A DNA stretch of 64,000 nt from Agrypnia vestita (Eukaryota > Arthropoda > Insecta > Trichoptera > Phryganeidae), in the NCBI GenBank assembly GCA_016648135.1, contig JADDOH010001525.1:1-64000 (forward strand), written 5' to 3'. Position 1 is the stretch's first letter; each line of letters starts with the position of its first letter. Below are positions 24,101-34,500 of the stretch, piece by piece. Below the pieces are notes generated by a model, which had not been told where the DNA came from, did no database searches, and saw only the letters and a list, made by a program, of their open reading frames with translations. Both the position numbers and the translations under genes were made by a program.

Positions 24101-24500
24101 GCTCCCCGCCCCACTAGGACAAGGGGATGAAGAAGAAGAAGATAGTAGGTAAACTAGTTACCAAATAAATTTACCTCGGGACACTAGCACAATAATTTCA
24201 CAATAACTTCAATTAATACAAAATTAAGAAATCACGTTGCATCAACAAACTAATTATTGGCGAAACTTCAAAATGCTGGCCTCGGGAGAACGGTAGTGGA
24301 TTGGCGGCTGAGGGGAGGTGGTAGATGGTCCATAAGGGGCTGTGGGAATACCGCCGCTTGCTCCTGACGTGGGTTAAAAGGGTGTGTTCTGTAGGTTCGG
24401 GGAATAAAGCGAGGTAGGTAGTCCACTTTGCGCTCGCTAATAAATGGACAACCGAAACAAGACAAACTGCACACACGTACAACAATCGCAAAAGACTTTT
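24101..24500. other. LINE-like tail and a possible but weak minus-strand exon
   Basis: 'aggggatgaagaagaagaag' (24122-24140) resembles the simple tails of insect non-LTR elements. At 24280-24450 GC is raised. On the minus strand a plausible acceptor (GTTGTCCATTTATTAG) precedes an open frame (SAKWTTYLALFPEPTEHTLL), but there is no good donor and no recognised domain, so it is not called. Confidence 0.3.
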
Positions 24501-26210
24501 TAATGGACCGGTATTATTATTTATTTCAAGTAAGCGGAAAACTTTAGGCGAAAATTTATTTTACGGGTTTTAAAGAAGGAAAACTGAAATAACATATTAT
24601 TAAGATTATTTCACCAACTGTTGAGATCTAAAATCTTTATCCCAACACTTAAATGACGAGACGTGAGTGTACGCCGGTGGTGTTCGTCATACTTAAATAA
24701 GAAGATTTGTATATTTTCACGTATCTCTCTCAAAGTAAATACCTTTATTTGCGATGTCCGATCTCTCCGGTCCGGTCTGACAGCTTCGCTCTGCCGCAAA
24801 CGTAACGTCACAATTGTCATATTTCGATTAAAATTTCATCAAATAAGTAACTAATGCTGCATTTAAAGCTTATAGAAAAAAAAATTCATATACACTTATC
24901 AATTTCTTCTCCCACAGCGACCTGATGTAAAATTATGGCAAAATTGTCATTGTCGTGTTGGACATAGAAAAGAGAAATATTGTAGGACTGGTTTATTTGA
25001 CGTTTGATGGTTAACTAACTGTCATGTACCTCTTTCTCCCTCTGACCACACCACCGACGTATCCCTGAATCTCGTTTATTTTTTATTTTTATTTTCGTCT
25101 TTTAAGTGTTGGAATCTTAGATTCCAATATTGCTATTTTCGGAATACGGGCGAACGTGTTGGTTGAGGAGTTAGTTGAGTTATATACCTTTTGTTGAATT
25201 AAACGAGTCTACTTTAATCTAATCTAATTAATTAATTAAATAACTCGCGAGTTTTATGTGTTTTGTGGGTTTGTAGTATGTATAATATATATAACAACTT
25301 CATGGGACTCAAATATGTCTCATGTTAAAAAAAATTCTGGTAAATCCCAATTACAATAATTTCGGCTGTCCGTCCGTCCATCCGTGTGTCTGTCTATATC
25401 TGTCTGTCCCCCTAACTTCTTTATAGTATTTTTTTACTATACAGAAGTTACTTATTTTCCCTTTTTTCTTAAAAAAAACTTTTATTTTATTTTTATACTT
25501 GCTTAACAAATTTTACGTTAATTTTTTTCTTTTTCTTTATTCTTTTTTCCCCTTTTTTTCTTTTCTTTCTTTATAGTATTTTTTTTTTCTTTTTTTATAA
25601 ATTAATAAATACATTCCTTAGGAACCGACATTTAAAAGTACCGTCATTTTTGACGGGTATAGATAGTTAGTTAAAGTAAATAAATACTGTAAAAAGCAAC
25701 CAACCACAAACCGAAGAATGAAAATCCAAAAAGTCCGGGCGTCGAATATAAAATTCGCCCGCCATTTCACATTCCCCCGGCTTCGGTACCAGGGCGGCAT
25801 GAGATTGTAGAGATTTATCGTACCTATGCGGCGGTTCCCTAACGCCTCACATATTGCGTGAGACCGGTTAGTGGCATATAAAATACAAAGATTCAGCAAA
25901 AAGGGGAACAATTGAAAGGGAAATCGCTTAGTGCATTCGGGGTTTGAATATTCCTAATTACTTAGTGCCGTACCTGAAATAAGTACGGTATAAAGCATTG
26001 AACTGTGTGTGCATCATTTGAATGGGTTGGTAATATGCTTGTACTGACCTGGGGCAGCGAATCGATTAGTTATGTCAGTATCCAGCGCTACCGCTGTTAC
26101 CCTGGTACTTCTTACACTGGAATAATTCAGCAATGGATGAAAGAAAAATGGAAAATAATCACAATCAAAAAAGAAAAAAACGATGAGAAATTTCTATTTA
26201 TTTATTTATT
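24501..26210. other. intergenic or intronic, with long pyrimidine tract
   Basis: 25360-25615 is a strongly T/C-biased tract on the plus strand, with the word 'ttctttatagtatttttt' occurring twice (about 25418 and 25568). The rest is AT-rich, apart from a GC-richer patch at 25735-25870. No gene was recognised. Confidence 0.5.
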
Positions 26211-26214
26211 ATTT

Positions 26215-26375
26215 CTATTATTTATTTGCCATCGCGCCGTTTCCCGTGGGGATAGGCAGAGAGGATAGAGCGCCACACTCTTCTGTCCTGACATACAACT
26301 CTCGCCTTATCCACATTCATACATCTTCGAATGCTATAGCTCGCCGGTTGTTGAGGCTCCTAACGGGATTAAAAA
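26215..26375 (-). pseudogene. short non-LTR retrotransposon 3' fragment
   Basis: The minus-strand copy of the last part of the LINE family at 41275-41820: 'catcgcgccgtttcccgtgg', 'ataggcagagaggatagagc', 'cgccacactcttctgtcctg' are the complement of the C-terminal '...QDR..WRSILSAYPSGK' region. About 160 bp remains, and it has no coding potential of its own. Confidence 0.75.
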
Positions 26376-26379
26376 ATAT

Positions 26380-27689
26380 TTATCATTTTCTTTCTACACA
26401 CAAATACATATCTTTAAACTTTTCGTCTGAACAAGTTTGTAAATAAAATAAATGATAAATATTTTGAAGATGTTGTAATTTATTACCAGAGCCTTAAAAA
26501 CTAGATTTATATTTGTAAGAATTTGGAAAGCGAAGAACGACGGTACTAATAAATCATAATTAATTTGATATCCAGAAAGGGAATTGAAATGATTCTTGGT
26601 TGTGATAAAATAAATATATTGTAGAGCCAAAAAGCCACTCGGAACATTTTATTTACACTTACTTGCATAACACCCCTTAATCAGTGTTCGATACTATTTA
26701 GTCACGTACTTCTCTACCTGTACGTAAAATGAAATTAATTAAAGAATGGCGTCAGAAATGTTATCTTGTTACAGTGCACACGCCACACCTAGCATCCCAC
26801 GCTCAACACGAGACCATCGAAGATTAAAATTGTTTCACATTCTGCACGTTTTTGATTGCACGTTTCCAACACATAATTGCCAATTAATTCGTTGTGTGCA
26901 CATCCATCAAATCACACTGTCTGATTCAATTAGTACAACATTAAATTTTGCCGTGAAAAGAACCAAAAATCATTATGTACAATACATGGAATAGAATAGA
27001 TGCGAAACGTGTGTGTATGAGATTGCGGACAACTAACAATTTGAAAACTAGTGTATGAAATCACGCAATTGTACATATCACCTTACATATTATATACGTT
27101 TATCCATGCACGAGTATGTATGTATTTTGAATCCATGTTATGAAATAATTACCATCCCGCTGTATTTATTTACCTGCCCAATAAAACGACAAAACAGGCT
27201 CAGATATCAATCTAACTCAACCAAGCAAACAAGAATTCTACATCTGATTATTTACGTATATATACTTCGTATTAGAATCTAAATATGGTGGGCGTTAAAA
27301 CGGACTATTACAAATGTTTTAGTCATATTATGAAAGATGCATCATGACATGACTCTCCGAAGTCTGCAAATGGGATGCGTCAGAGATAGAATCCACAGCT
27401 GTGAAAATACCAACATACGAGTATAGAAGCGTAACCGTAACGAAACATAACCTTGAACAACATGACTTTTATTCTGAATACCCGACTAAACATTTAGAGC
27501 ACTGTAAATTTGATTTTTTTATCAACTTTACAGTCAAGTAAGGGACACACATGTTGTAGTGTGTATATTAATAAACGAGTGGTAGGAAGGATCACGCAAA
27601 CGACAGTTTTATTTTGTCTGAAGATGTCTGTCCATACACTCGTATTATAGTACTTATAAGAGGGATGTACAAGCAAAGGGAGCAATATC
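26380..27689. other. AT-rich sequence, no gene recognised
   Basis: No repeats with partners elsewhere in the window were noticed, and no coding exon is supported. Confidence 0.5.
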
Positions 27690-27920
27690 AAAAAAAATAT
27701 AATGTTTTGAATGCAGTCACCGAGGATTAATAATTTAGAAAGTACTGAATTCTAGATTTTATAGGAAATATAGCTCTATCCTTTTCAAAATCATTTTTAC
27801 AAATACCTACTAAAAGCAAAGACAGAAATATTTATTTCAACCAATCAACCTTCAAGGGACAGCCGCTTCGTACCTAGGTGAGAGTTGATGGCCATTTTAG
27901 ACTGAAACAACATAGCAAAG
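27690..27920. repeat. dispersed repeat B, copy 2
   Basis: 'gttttgaatgcagtcaccga', 'ggaaatatagctctatcctt', 'tcaaccaatcaaccttcaag' and 'catagcaaagacagcaatat' match copy 1 at 11690-12010 in the same order. Confidence 0.7.
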
Positions 27921-30360
27921 ACAGCAATATACAATATAAATAGCGTAGGTAAATATTGTGAATGACTAGTAGGTACTTCAAACAAATTCGTGTCCAGAGA
28001 TATTGGTGATAAAAAAATGTAATTAATTTCAAATGTTTCATTTGTCTTTCACCGCCACCATTCCAAGAGAGTATTATACGACACCAACCTCTACGGAGTA
28101 CGCCCCTCAATAAACATGGAATTATTTTTAACTATTAACTAAAACATTTTTTGAAATCTGTTCATAATGACCTCGCCCGAAAGAAATCAAAATAGAACAA
28201 GCGAAATTCCTTCCAATGATGTCCGTACAACATGTCACCCTTGTATGAAAAGTAATCCTCGTTAAGCTTTGCTTATCTTGATCCGAGATCACGAAATAAT
28301 TGGCTCTTTGAATGATGTGAAATAATGACCAAAAGTCAGTTTAGGGAGTGGACCGCCGCCGTGCGCCCTTCTCCTTTCGTCTCGTGGTATTAGAGAGAGA
28401 CGCAACTGCGTCGGTCGGTCTGCCCAAGGCTGTTGTATAACTGACGAGGAATCAGGATGGTCCGGGGCAAGTCGTTACATTTCGAGATAATAATTGATTA
28501 CGACATAAAATAACTTTTTTGGAAAATATGGATATCTGGAAAAATAGATTATGACGAAAAGAGATGAGGAAGGGTGAAAAGCTGGGCGGCAACAGTTTTT
28601 AACAAGGAAAAACGATAGATTAAAATAAGGATAATAAATAATGCCAGAAAAATGATCAGTCACGTAAAGAAACATAAGAGATATTGCAGATAGAAGGCGG
28701 CAAAGAATAAATCCGGGACAGAGTAGTCATCAACAAATGGCAAAGGCAATTTGGCCAGGTACCTAATACTAGTACAGGGCCAAGAACCTTTAGCACCAGA
28801 GCACCTTAACCCAGAACACGAAGGAATGGAAAATTCCACACCAACCAAGTGTACCTAGATTACTTACCTAATCCTATTAATCTAAGTTCACTGTAACCAA
28901 ATGTGAGATTTGTTTCTCCCATTTATCATTGGTAATCTAATCTTAAACATCTTAAGGCTTATCCTTTGATGATCTATCCGAAGTTGATTTATCTGAAGTT
29001 CCAACAAGAAAGAACTAAAAGTCTATTTGTTGTTTCGATACATCTCCGTGAACAACGCTGTTTTGTACTTAGTGTTTACATGTCTTCAATAGAAAGTAAC
29101 TGCAAAAGTACACCGAGTCGTCATTCTGAAATCTCCCTTGTTGGCACATAAATTCTAAACGTATAAACTTGACGCCAGCGGATAACCTAGGTTTGAAGTT
29201 AGAATTCTACCGCAAGCATCAATAATAAAGTCTGCCACACAATGTATACTAGACATGCTTTTAGACCGAAAAATTTGCCTTCATTTAAAATTATGTAAAG
29301 AAAAAACTTGATCAAAAATCATAATCAATGTTAAAATGATTTTCAACATTTGTACGTGGGTCATCCATTTAATAACGTACGTATTTCGAATAAAATACTT
29401 ACGTAATAATGTACTTGCACTACCGTACATGGGTATAGCTAAAACAAGTCAGTATATTCAAAAAAAATTATCTAGCACGACGGTAGACAGGAAGATGAAA
29501 GAGGTGGAAAAATCGGACGGTGGTAAAGTTAAATGTTAATATCCAACTGTTTTAAAAATGTATAGAGATTCAATTTAATATGCGGTCACCAAATTTGGAA
29601 TCAGGAAAATCAAAATTTAGGCTGCCGAAATGAGTTGTCTTAGGGGAGTTGCAGGAGTAAGGAATGAGTGTGAATTTATTTATTTATATTTATTCGGAAA
29701 ACCAACAGCTAATAATACTTAAGTAAATACAAAGAATATGAAACATAAAAAAAGCTAATTACAGGTTTTCATCGGTGGAAAACCTGTAATTTATTATCTG
29801 TATATTAGAAATCGATTTAGTGGAAAATAATAACATATATTTTATTTGAAAAATGGATCGGGAAGCAAGCGTCGCACATGAATGAGCAGGGTTATTTTAA
29901 GTCTAAATTATACTTTTTTGTGAGTGCATTAAATTTGTTGCAAGTTAGCCACAAGTATGAGTTTTGCCTGTAGTTAGTAGAAACAGGGGGAGTAAAAAGA
30001 GAATTGCCGAAATAAACGAGAATATTTATGTATATATATTAATTAAGGTTGCTTGAACACGTCTTACGCATGCCAGTGGAGCGCCCACCGAGTTTTGTGG
30101 TAAAGCGCGACTTATTTATTAAAACATTGTATTTTTAAGAGTTAGTTAGAACTTTTCGTAACTTTTTTAAACAAGCCAACTTATTTAAAAATGCCATGGA
30201 ACCAGACCGTGTATCGAGAAATTTACGTTGATAATTTATTTTGGCGGTCTGTGGTCACATTCAATAAATTTTGCATTGAAGTGTGGGTCAGTGTCATCAA
30301 CATCGTTATTTTCTGAATAACTAATAAATAAACACAATAGCATACATAATTGCAATTTAA
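27921..30360. other. AT-rich sequence with one short perfect hairpin
   Basis: Nothing gene-like is supported. A perfect 13-bp hairpin lies at 29758-29790 (ATTACAGGTTTTC, 7-base loop, GAAAACCTGTAAT). The rest has no recognised repeat. Confidence 0.5.
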
Positions 30361-30560
30361 TCGGTTTGCCGCTTGTCCCAACCTCCCCCGAAAATTCCCC
30401 CTTGCGCCGAAATGCGCTCTATATTATGCTCCCGTAGATCGGGACCACTCCCGCGGCGGCCTGGGGATGGCGGGGCGAATGGGCACGGGGGTCACACAAC
30501 AAAAATAATTAATTTCCTGAGCTCGATACGGCGTGACGCGCGGTCGAGTGAGTAGTCATA
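30361..30560. promoter_or_regulatory. GC-rich block, possible regulatory sequence
   Basis: About 200 bp of high GC ('ctcccgcggcggcctgggg', 'cgatacggcgtgacgcgcgg') in an AT-rich region. No splice-bounded ORF was identified. A promoter, CpG-rich element or transposon remnant are all possible. Confidence 0.25.
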
Positions 30561-30735
30561 ACAATATTAATGTCCCGTCCGCACGATATTTACACAACTG
30601 TAAACAGCGATGCTATATTATTAAAACAATTTTACTGTCCAAATAACGAAAGGCGACTCACACACAACGTTAACGCTTTCATCGCGCCGCTTTACCCAAT
30701 CCACATTTCAGCACCTTCCATGGGCATCCAGCATC

Positions 30736-31369
30736 TAGGGTTGCCAACGGTACTCCAAAATAGACAATTGTACTCCATATCATGTAGGCGTACTCTATAA
30801 TCTATAACACTAATAGAGGACGCTAAAATACTATTTTTTACACAACATACTTTTTTTACATACTAGTGCCAGTCACGCATATTATGATGCATATAAATTA
30901 TAATTTTAAACAACTCCAAGGCGAAATGTTAAATAACGCAGATTTTATGCAAAAATCCACTGCAGAAAAATGGCAATTCATTCTTAAAAAATGTCCTGTC
31001 GAATTTGTTTATTTAAAAAAAAATGTTAGCTATATACTCTCTATTCCCGCCACTTCAGCATTTACTGAGAGAGTATTTTCGGTCATGAATGAAGTGGCGG
31101 GAAGAGAGGAACAGGACTTCATTGAAATTGATTAATAATGAGCTCCTGATCTACGTAAACTTAGAGTTAGAATGTTTGGAGTCGTACAATTCTTTTAAAA
31201 ACAATGAAAAATTGTTATGTGCTGCAAAAAGTAGCAAAAATACCTTTTCAAAAATTTGAAATAAATGATACTCTTTTTTCTAAGTCCGTACTCTTTATTT
31301 ACGTCCTTTGAAGTCAGATATACCTACTCTATTTCTTCTAATAAAAGTTGGCAAAAGTTGGCAACCCTA
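30736..31369 (+). mobile_element. hAT element remnant with TAGGGTTGCCAAC ends
   Basis: TAGGGTTGCCAAC at the left and GTTGGCAACCCTA at the right are inverted; 'gtact(c/a)' words recur inside both ends. The 8-bp flanks (ccagcatc, ggtacatc) match at only four positions, so the target duplication is decayed or unclear. It contains a transposase C-terminal piece. Confidence 0.75.
30866..31260 (+). pseudogene. hAT transposase, C-terminal dimerisation-domain fragment
   Basis: The frame contains LSIPATSAFTERVFSVMNEV (about 31040-31098), the conserved block of the hAT C-terminal dimerisation domain ('P.TSA..ERVFS'). It is preceded by EKWQFILKKCPVEFVYLKKN and followed, after stop/frame breaks at about 31133, by ELLIYVNLELECLESYNSF-like sequence. 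The DDE core and BED finger are absent. It is a truncated, inactive gene lying within the TIR pair 30736-31369. Confidence 0.82.
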
Positions 31370-31651
31370 GGTACATCCCACAAAACAAGAATTTATTGTT
31401 CTGTGGTTCATAATTTTATACACTAAGGAACTTACAGTATTGTTATAACTAAATGTATATATTTTTAATAATAAAGTGGATGAAAATGAGGATTCTCCTG
31501 CTAAAATAATGTCGAAGAATTAAAAAAAACACTAGCAGCAAAGTAATTTATGACTAATGCATTATAAAAAATGGATTGCTTTATAATATGTGTGTTAATC
31601 AATTAAAAAAAGACAAAATATAAGTTCGAAAAATTTACGTTATTTTTCCAA

Positions 31652-31725
31652 GCTGCCGTGGCGAAATTGGATAACGCGCCATTCCCGGATAGAGTGGAGG
31701 TCTGTTGGTCCGAATCCCGGTAGCA
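31652..31725 (+). tRNA. tRNA-Arg-like sequence, probably a pseudogene or SINE head
   Basis: GCTGCCG (31652-31658) pairs with CGGTAGC (31718-31724) as a 7-bp acceptor stem. The D-arm/A-box region TGGCGAAATTGGATAACGCG resembles arthropod tRNA-Arg, and CCATT pairs with AGTGG as an anticodon stem. The T-arm is poor (GTTGG against CCCGG), although the TCCGAATCC box-B-like core is present. The anticodon loop is 9 nt for a 5-bp stem, so no anticodon can be assigned. A T-run follows shortly (tgtttttt). Confidence 0.45.
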
Positions 31726-32429
31726 GCTAAAATGTTTTTTCGTTAATTTGATTTTTCGGTGTGTCTTTCCGAATTCATTAATAAATTTGTTAAAAAAAAC
31801 ATTTTGGTGACACGCTATTTTAGGTATTCAATAAATCAGATGTCTATGTCCGTAGGAAAACAATAATCTCCATCAGTATAATTCTAAAATGAACGAATAA
31901 TAAATATCAAGCCAGGTATTATATTATAACAATAAACTCATGGAAATATTATATTCAACATTCGTAGACGTCTTTTTAAATTATTTCTCTCAAGACATGC
32001 CAGGCTAGGAGAATTAATATAGTCTGGCTCCTCAAGTCTGATCACTAAATATAGAAAATTATTGCAGAGCAATAGTGTTCTTGCACCAGGTACTGAAGAC
32101 ACTTCTCAGGACAGCAAAATGGTTAATATCGGCTCTTGGCCACCTGTCAAACAACACACCGAATTGCTTGGCTCGTATTATAGTCGAGCGAGCACGTTTT
32201 GTAGATTGGATTACAACAGACTAGTTTCTCGTTACACAATACAAAAAAAATTGCAGACAGCTGAAAACACAACTGGTCATTGAACCCGGTGTGTTAAAAA
32301 GTAATCTACACTTAACGCCTAAAAAATACGTTATTTACGATTATTTAGTAATTAAATATTAATAAAAAAAAGACCATAATTTGTGTAAAACAATTTCTCA
32401 ATTAGATATAATATAAGATAAGTAACCCT

Positions 32430-32751
32430 TAAAAACCAAGTTTTTATATTTGTTTTTATATTGTTATAATATATAATTTATCAATAAGATAAATAACTCT
32501 TCAATCAGGTTTCGTGCCCATTTGTATTGATTCCAATTTGAAAAAACCATTAAAATTTCGAAAAATCCAAAATTATACTATAATTATTAAAAAAAATTAA
32601 ACGAAAATTTATTAGATCATTTTTATCGTCGCCACGAGTCTGCCTGCAACGTTTCAGCTCGATTGGATCACGGGAAAAGGGTTATAAATCGATCCAAAGT
32701 TTTTCCGGCAGACAACGAACCGCAGACGCTACGAGTTAAAAGAAAGGGAGT
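32430..32751 (-). repeat. dispersed repeat A, copy 3 (minus strand)
   Basis: On the minus strand it starts ACTCCCTTTCTTTTAACTCG and runs through 'gcgtctgcggttcgttg', 'gatccaatcgagctgaaac' and 'gactcgtggcgacgat', like the copy at 17524. The outer 'aaccaagtttttat' at about 32436 matches the sequence that follows the other copies. The distal GGGAGT end is missing. Confidence 0.72.
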
Positions 32752-33429
32752 AAAAAGACAAGATAGCATTAAAAATAGGAGGTCCATACTCCAAGTTTTA
32801 ATAGGGTCCAGTGAAACAGGAAACAAATTGAAATAAATAAGTAAGAATAAGAATACCAATCGGTATTAATAACCAATAATAATCAAATATACCCGATAAT
32901 AGTCAATTAAAAACCAGAGAGTATGTGCGTCCCTACACTATTGTTCGAAATTGAACAAAGGGAACAGCTACCCTAGAATGTAGCGTTATATATGTGACTA
33001 CCCCTATAACAGATACTACTAAATCAAATAACACATGGAAAGTACAAATGATTAAATTCCATTATATAATAAATATTCGTGACGTACATTCACGTACTTC
33101 ACAATAAGCTACATACTAGTTATGAAAATAGATAAAAGATGGAATGGAAAAATAAGAGTACATATACCTAATGGAAATTTGTCTATAAATATATAAGAAA
33201 AAATATTACACGATGGCTAGCAGTAATGCAATTTTTAATTAATTGCTAGTTATTTGCTGTGCCCTGTGAGTGGCTATGGTAATCACTGCGACCGATTGAG
33301 GCAGGTCCTAATACATTTACGTGATTTTCTCAAGCCTAGGTGTTTTTTTTTTGTTTCTACTACAGTTGTTTGGCTTCATATCCTGTTATAGCGGTAAAAG
33401 TTTAAAATATTTATAAATTTTTAAGCCAT

Positions 33430-33681
33430 TCAGTACTTGTTGTACCTGCTGAATATGAAGTATAATCTTCTTTCTGCTTTCACTCTTTGCCTAATATATT
33501 TGGCAATTTTGATATTATTTATTCTATTAAGCTCCTCTTCAGTCATATCTAGCACTCTCCGAATAGCATTACTACTTTGACGTTGGACTTGTATTATATT
33601 TGACACTACTCTTCTGGCATTCCTAAGTCCACGCTGTTCATCAGTCATATCAGTCAGAACTCTGCGGCTTGCATTCACACC
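33430..33681 (-). CDS. small ORF with repeated MT(D/E)E(Q/E) ... RR units, origin unknown
   Basis: About 82 residues, basic, with two related units: RRVLTDMTDEQRGLRNARR and RRVLDMTEEELNRINNIKIA, followed by KYIRQRVKAERR. Units of about 23 residues built on 'MTPEQR...RNARR' are known from STPR-type DNA-binding repeats and from the N-termini of some insect transposon helicases. The start is not certain: the frame is open slightly upstream, to the Val/Asn before MNASRR. It could be a transposon remnant or a small part of a gene. No splice sites or promoter were identified. Confidence 0.3.
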   Translation of the reverse strand, partial: GVNASRRVLTDMTDEQRGLRNARRVVSNIIQVQRQSSNAIRRVLDMTEEELNRINNIKIAKYIRQRVKAERRLYFIFSRYNKY

Positions 33682-34210
33682 GAAAAATTAAATTTTTCGT
33701 AAAAAGCATTTCATTTTCATGCATAAAACAATAAGGTAAAAGTTTTAAATTTTTCGGTAAAAGTTTGAAAAGTAGTACGCACATTTCCATTATCAAAAAC
33801 AGCGGGAAAATAATTACATTAATATTTCTACTCATTACTATTCGAGTTATTTCAAGAAAATAATGTATATAATACTTCTTCCGTTTTTTTAACCTAAAAA
33901 TGTGCGCACCATATGTAAAACCATTTTTGAAGCATTATATTAGGTCTAAATTGTTTCTATCAAGCCAGAAAAACACTTGCATCCACCATGATTATCAGAC
34001 GAGATGTAGTGCGGTTCGAACCAGCCTATCCAAATATATAATTGCTAATATTCCGGCTATTTACGAACCCAGATGAAACAAATACAATTGTAAAATATTT
34101 AAACATTTTTTGAGAAATGATTTTATCTTTGCCGAGAATCACGAAATCGTTTGCGGTAGATCGACTGAAACATGGAGACTTTGGAACAGGCGAAACGAAA
34201 GAAAACTCAC

Positions 34211-34339
34211 CCATATCTGGAAACCTGGGCAGCTGGTCCTTGTTGGAGGGCGGCAGGGGCGCCGGCAACATCCCGCCTCCTCCTCCCAACTCATGGGGCA
34301 GGCGCTGGCGGGCCACAGCTATGCCCACCGGTATGGTTC
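34211..34339 (-). CDS. internal exon of an unidentified regulator gene (exon B)
   Basis: A 129-nt minus-strand exon, phase 1 at both ends. The acceptor is TTTCGAACAG just before 34339, and the donor GTGAGT begins at 34210. Joined to exon A (38829-39488), the split codon G+GA gives Gly and the frame runs INNG-TIPVGIAVARQR. It then continues LPHELGGGGGMLPAPLPPSN and KDQLPRFPDM, ending with one base for the next codon. GC is high compared with the flanks, as expected for coding sequence. The peptide is Gly/Pro-rich and probably disordered apart from the VGIAVARQR block. The acceptor has a weak pyrimidine tract and lies at the edge of a 31-bp tandem array. The family is not recognised. Confidence 0.72.
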
Positions 34340-34345
34340 CTGTTC

Positions 34346-34500
34346 GAAATCCAAATTCAGCATTAAAATCCTATTCATAATCCAAACCCAACATTAAAAT
34401 CCTGTTCATAATCCAAAACCAACATTAAAATCCTGTTCATAATCCAAAACCAACATTAAAATCCTGTTCATAATCTAAAACTGACATTAAAATCAGGTCC
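34346..34500 (-). repeat. 31-bp tandem array beside a splice acceptor
   Basis: About five copies of a 31-bp unit (ataatccaaaaccaacatta + aaatcctgttc). On the minus strand most units end in TATGAACAGGATTTTAAT. The unit nearest the exon merges with the exon B acceptor (TTTCGAACAG|GAACC), so the array appears to derive from the acceptor region. Confidence 0.85.

Noticed and set aside
24213..24491. Possible minus-strand exon after a good acceptor
   Set aside because: No donor, no domain, and two frames are equally open; not enough to call.
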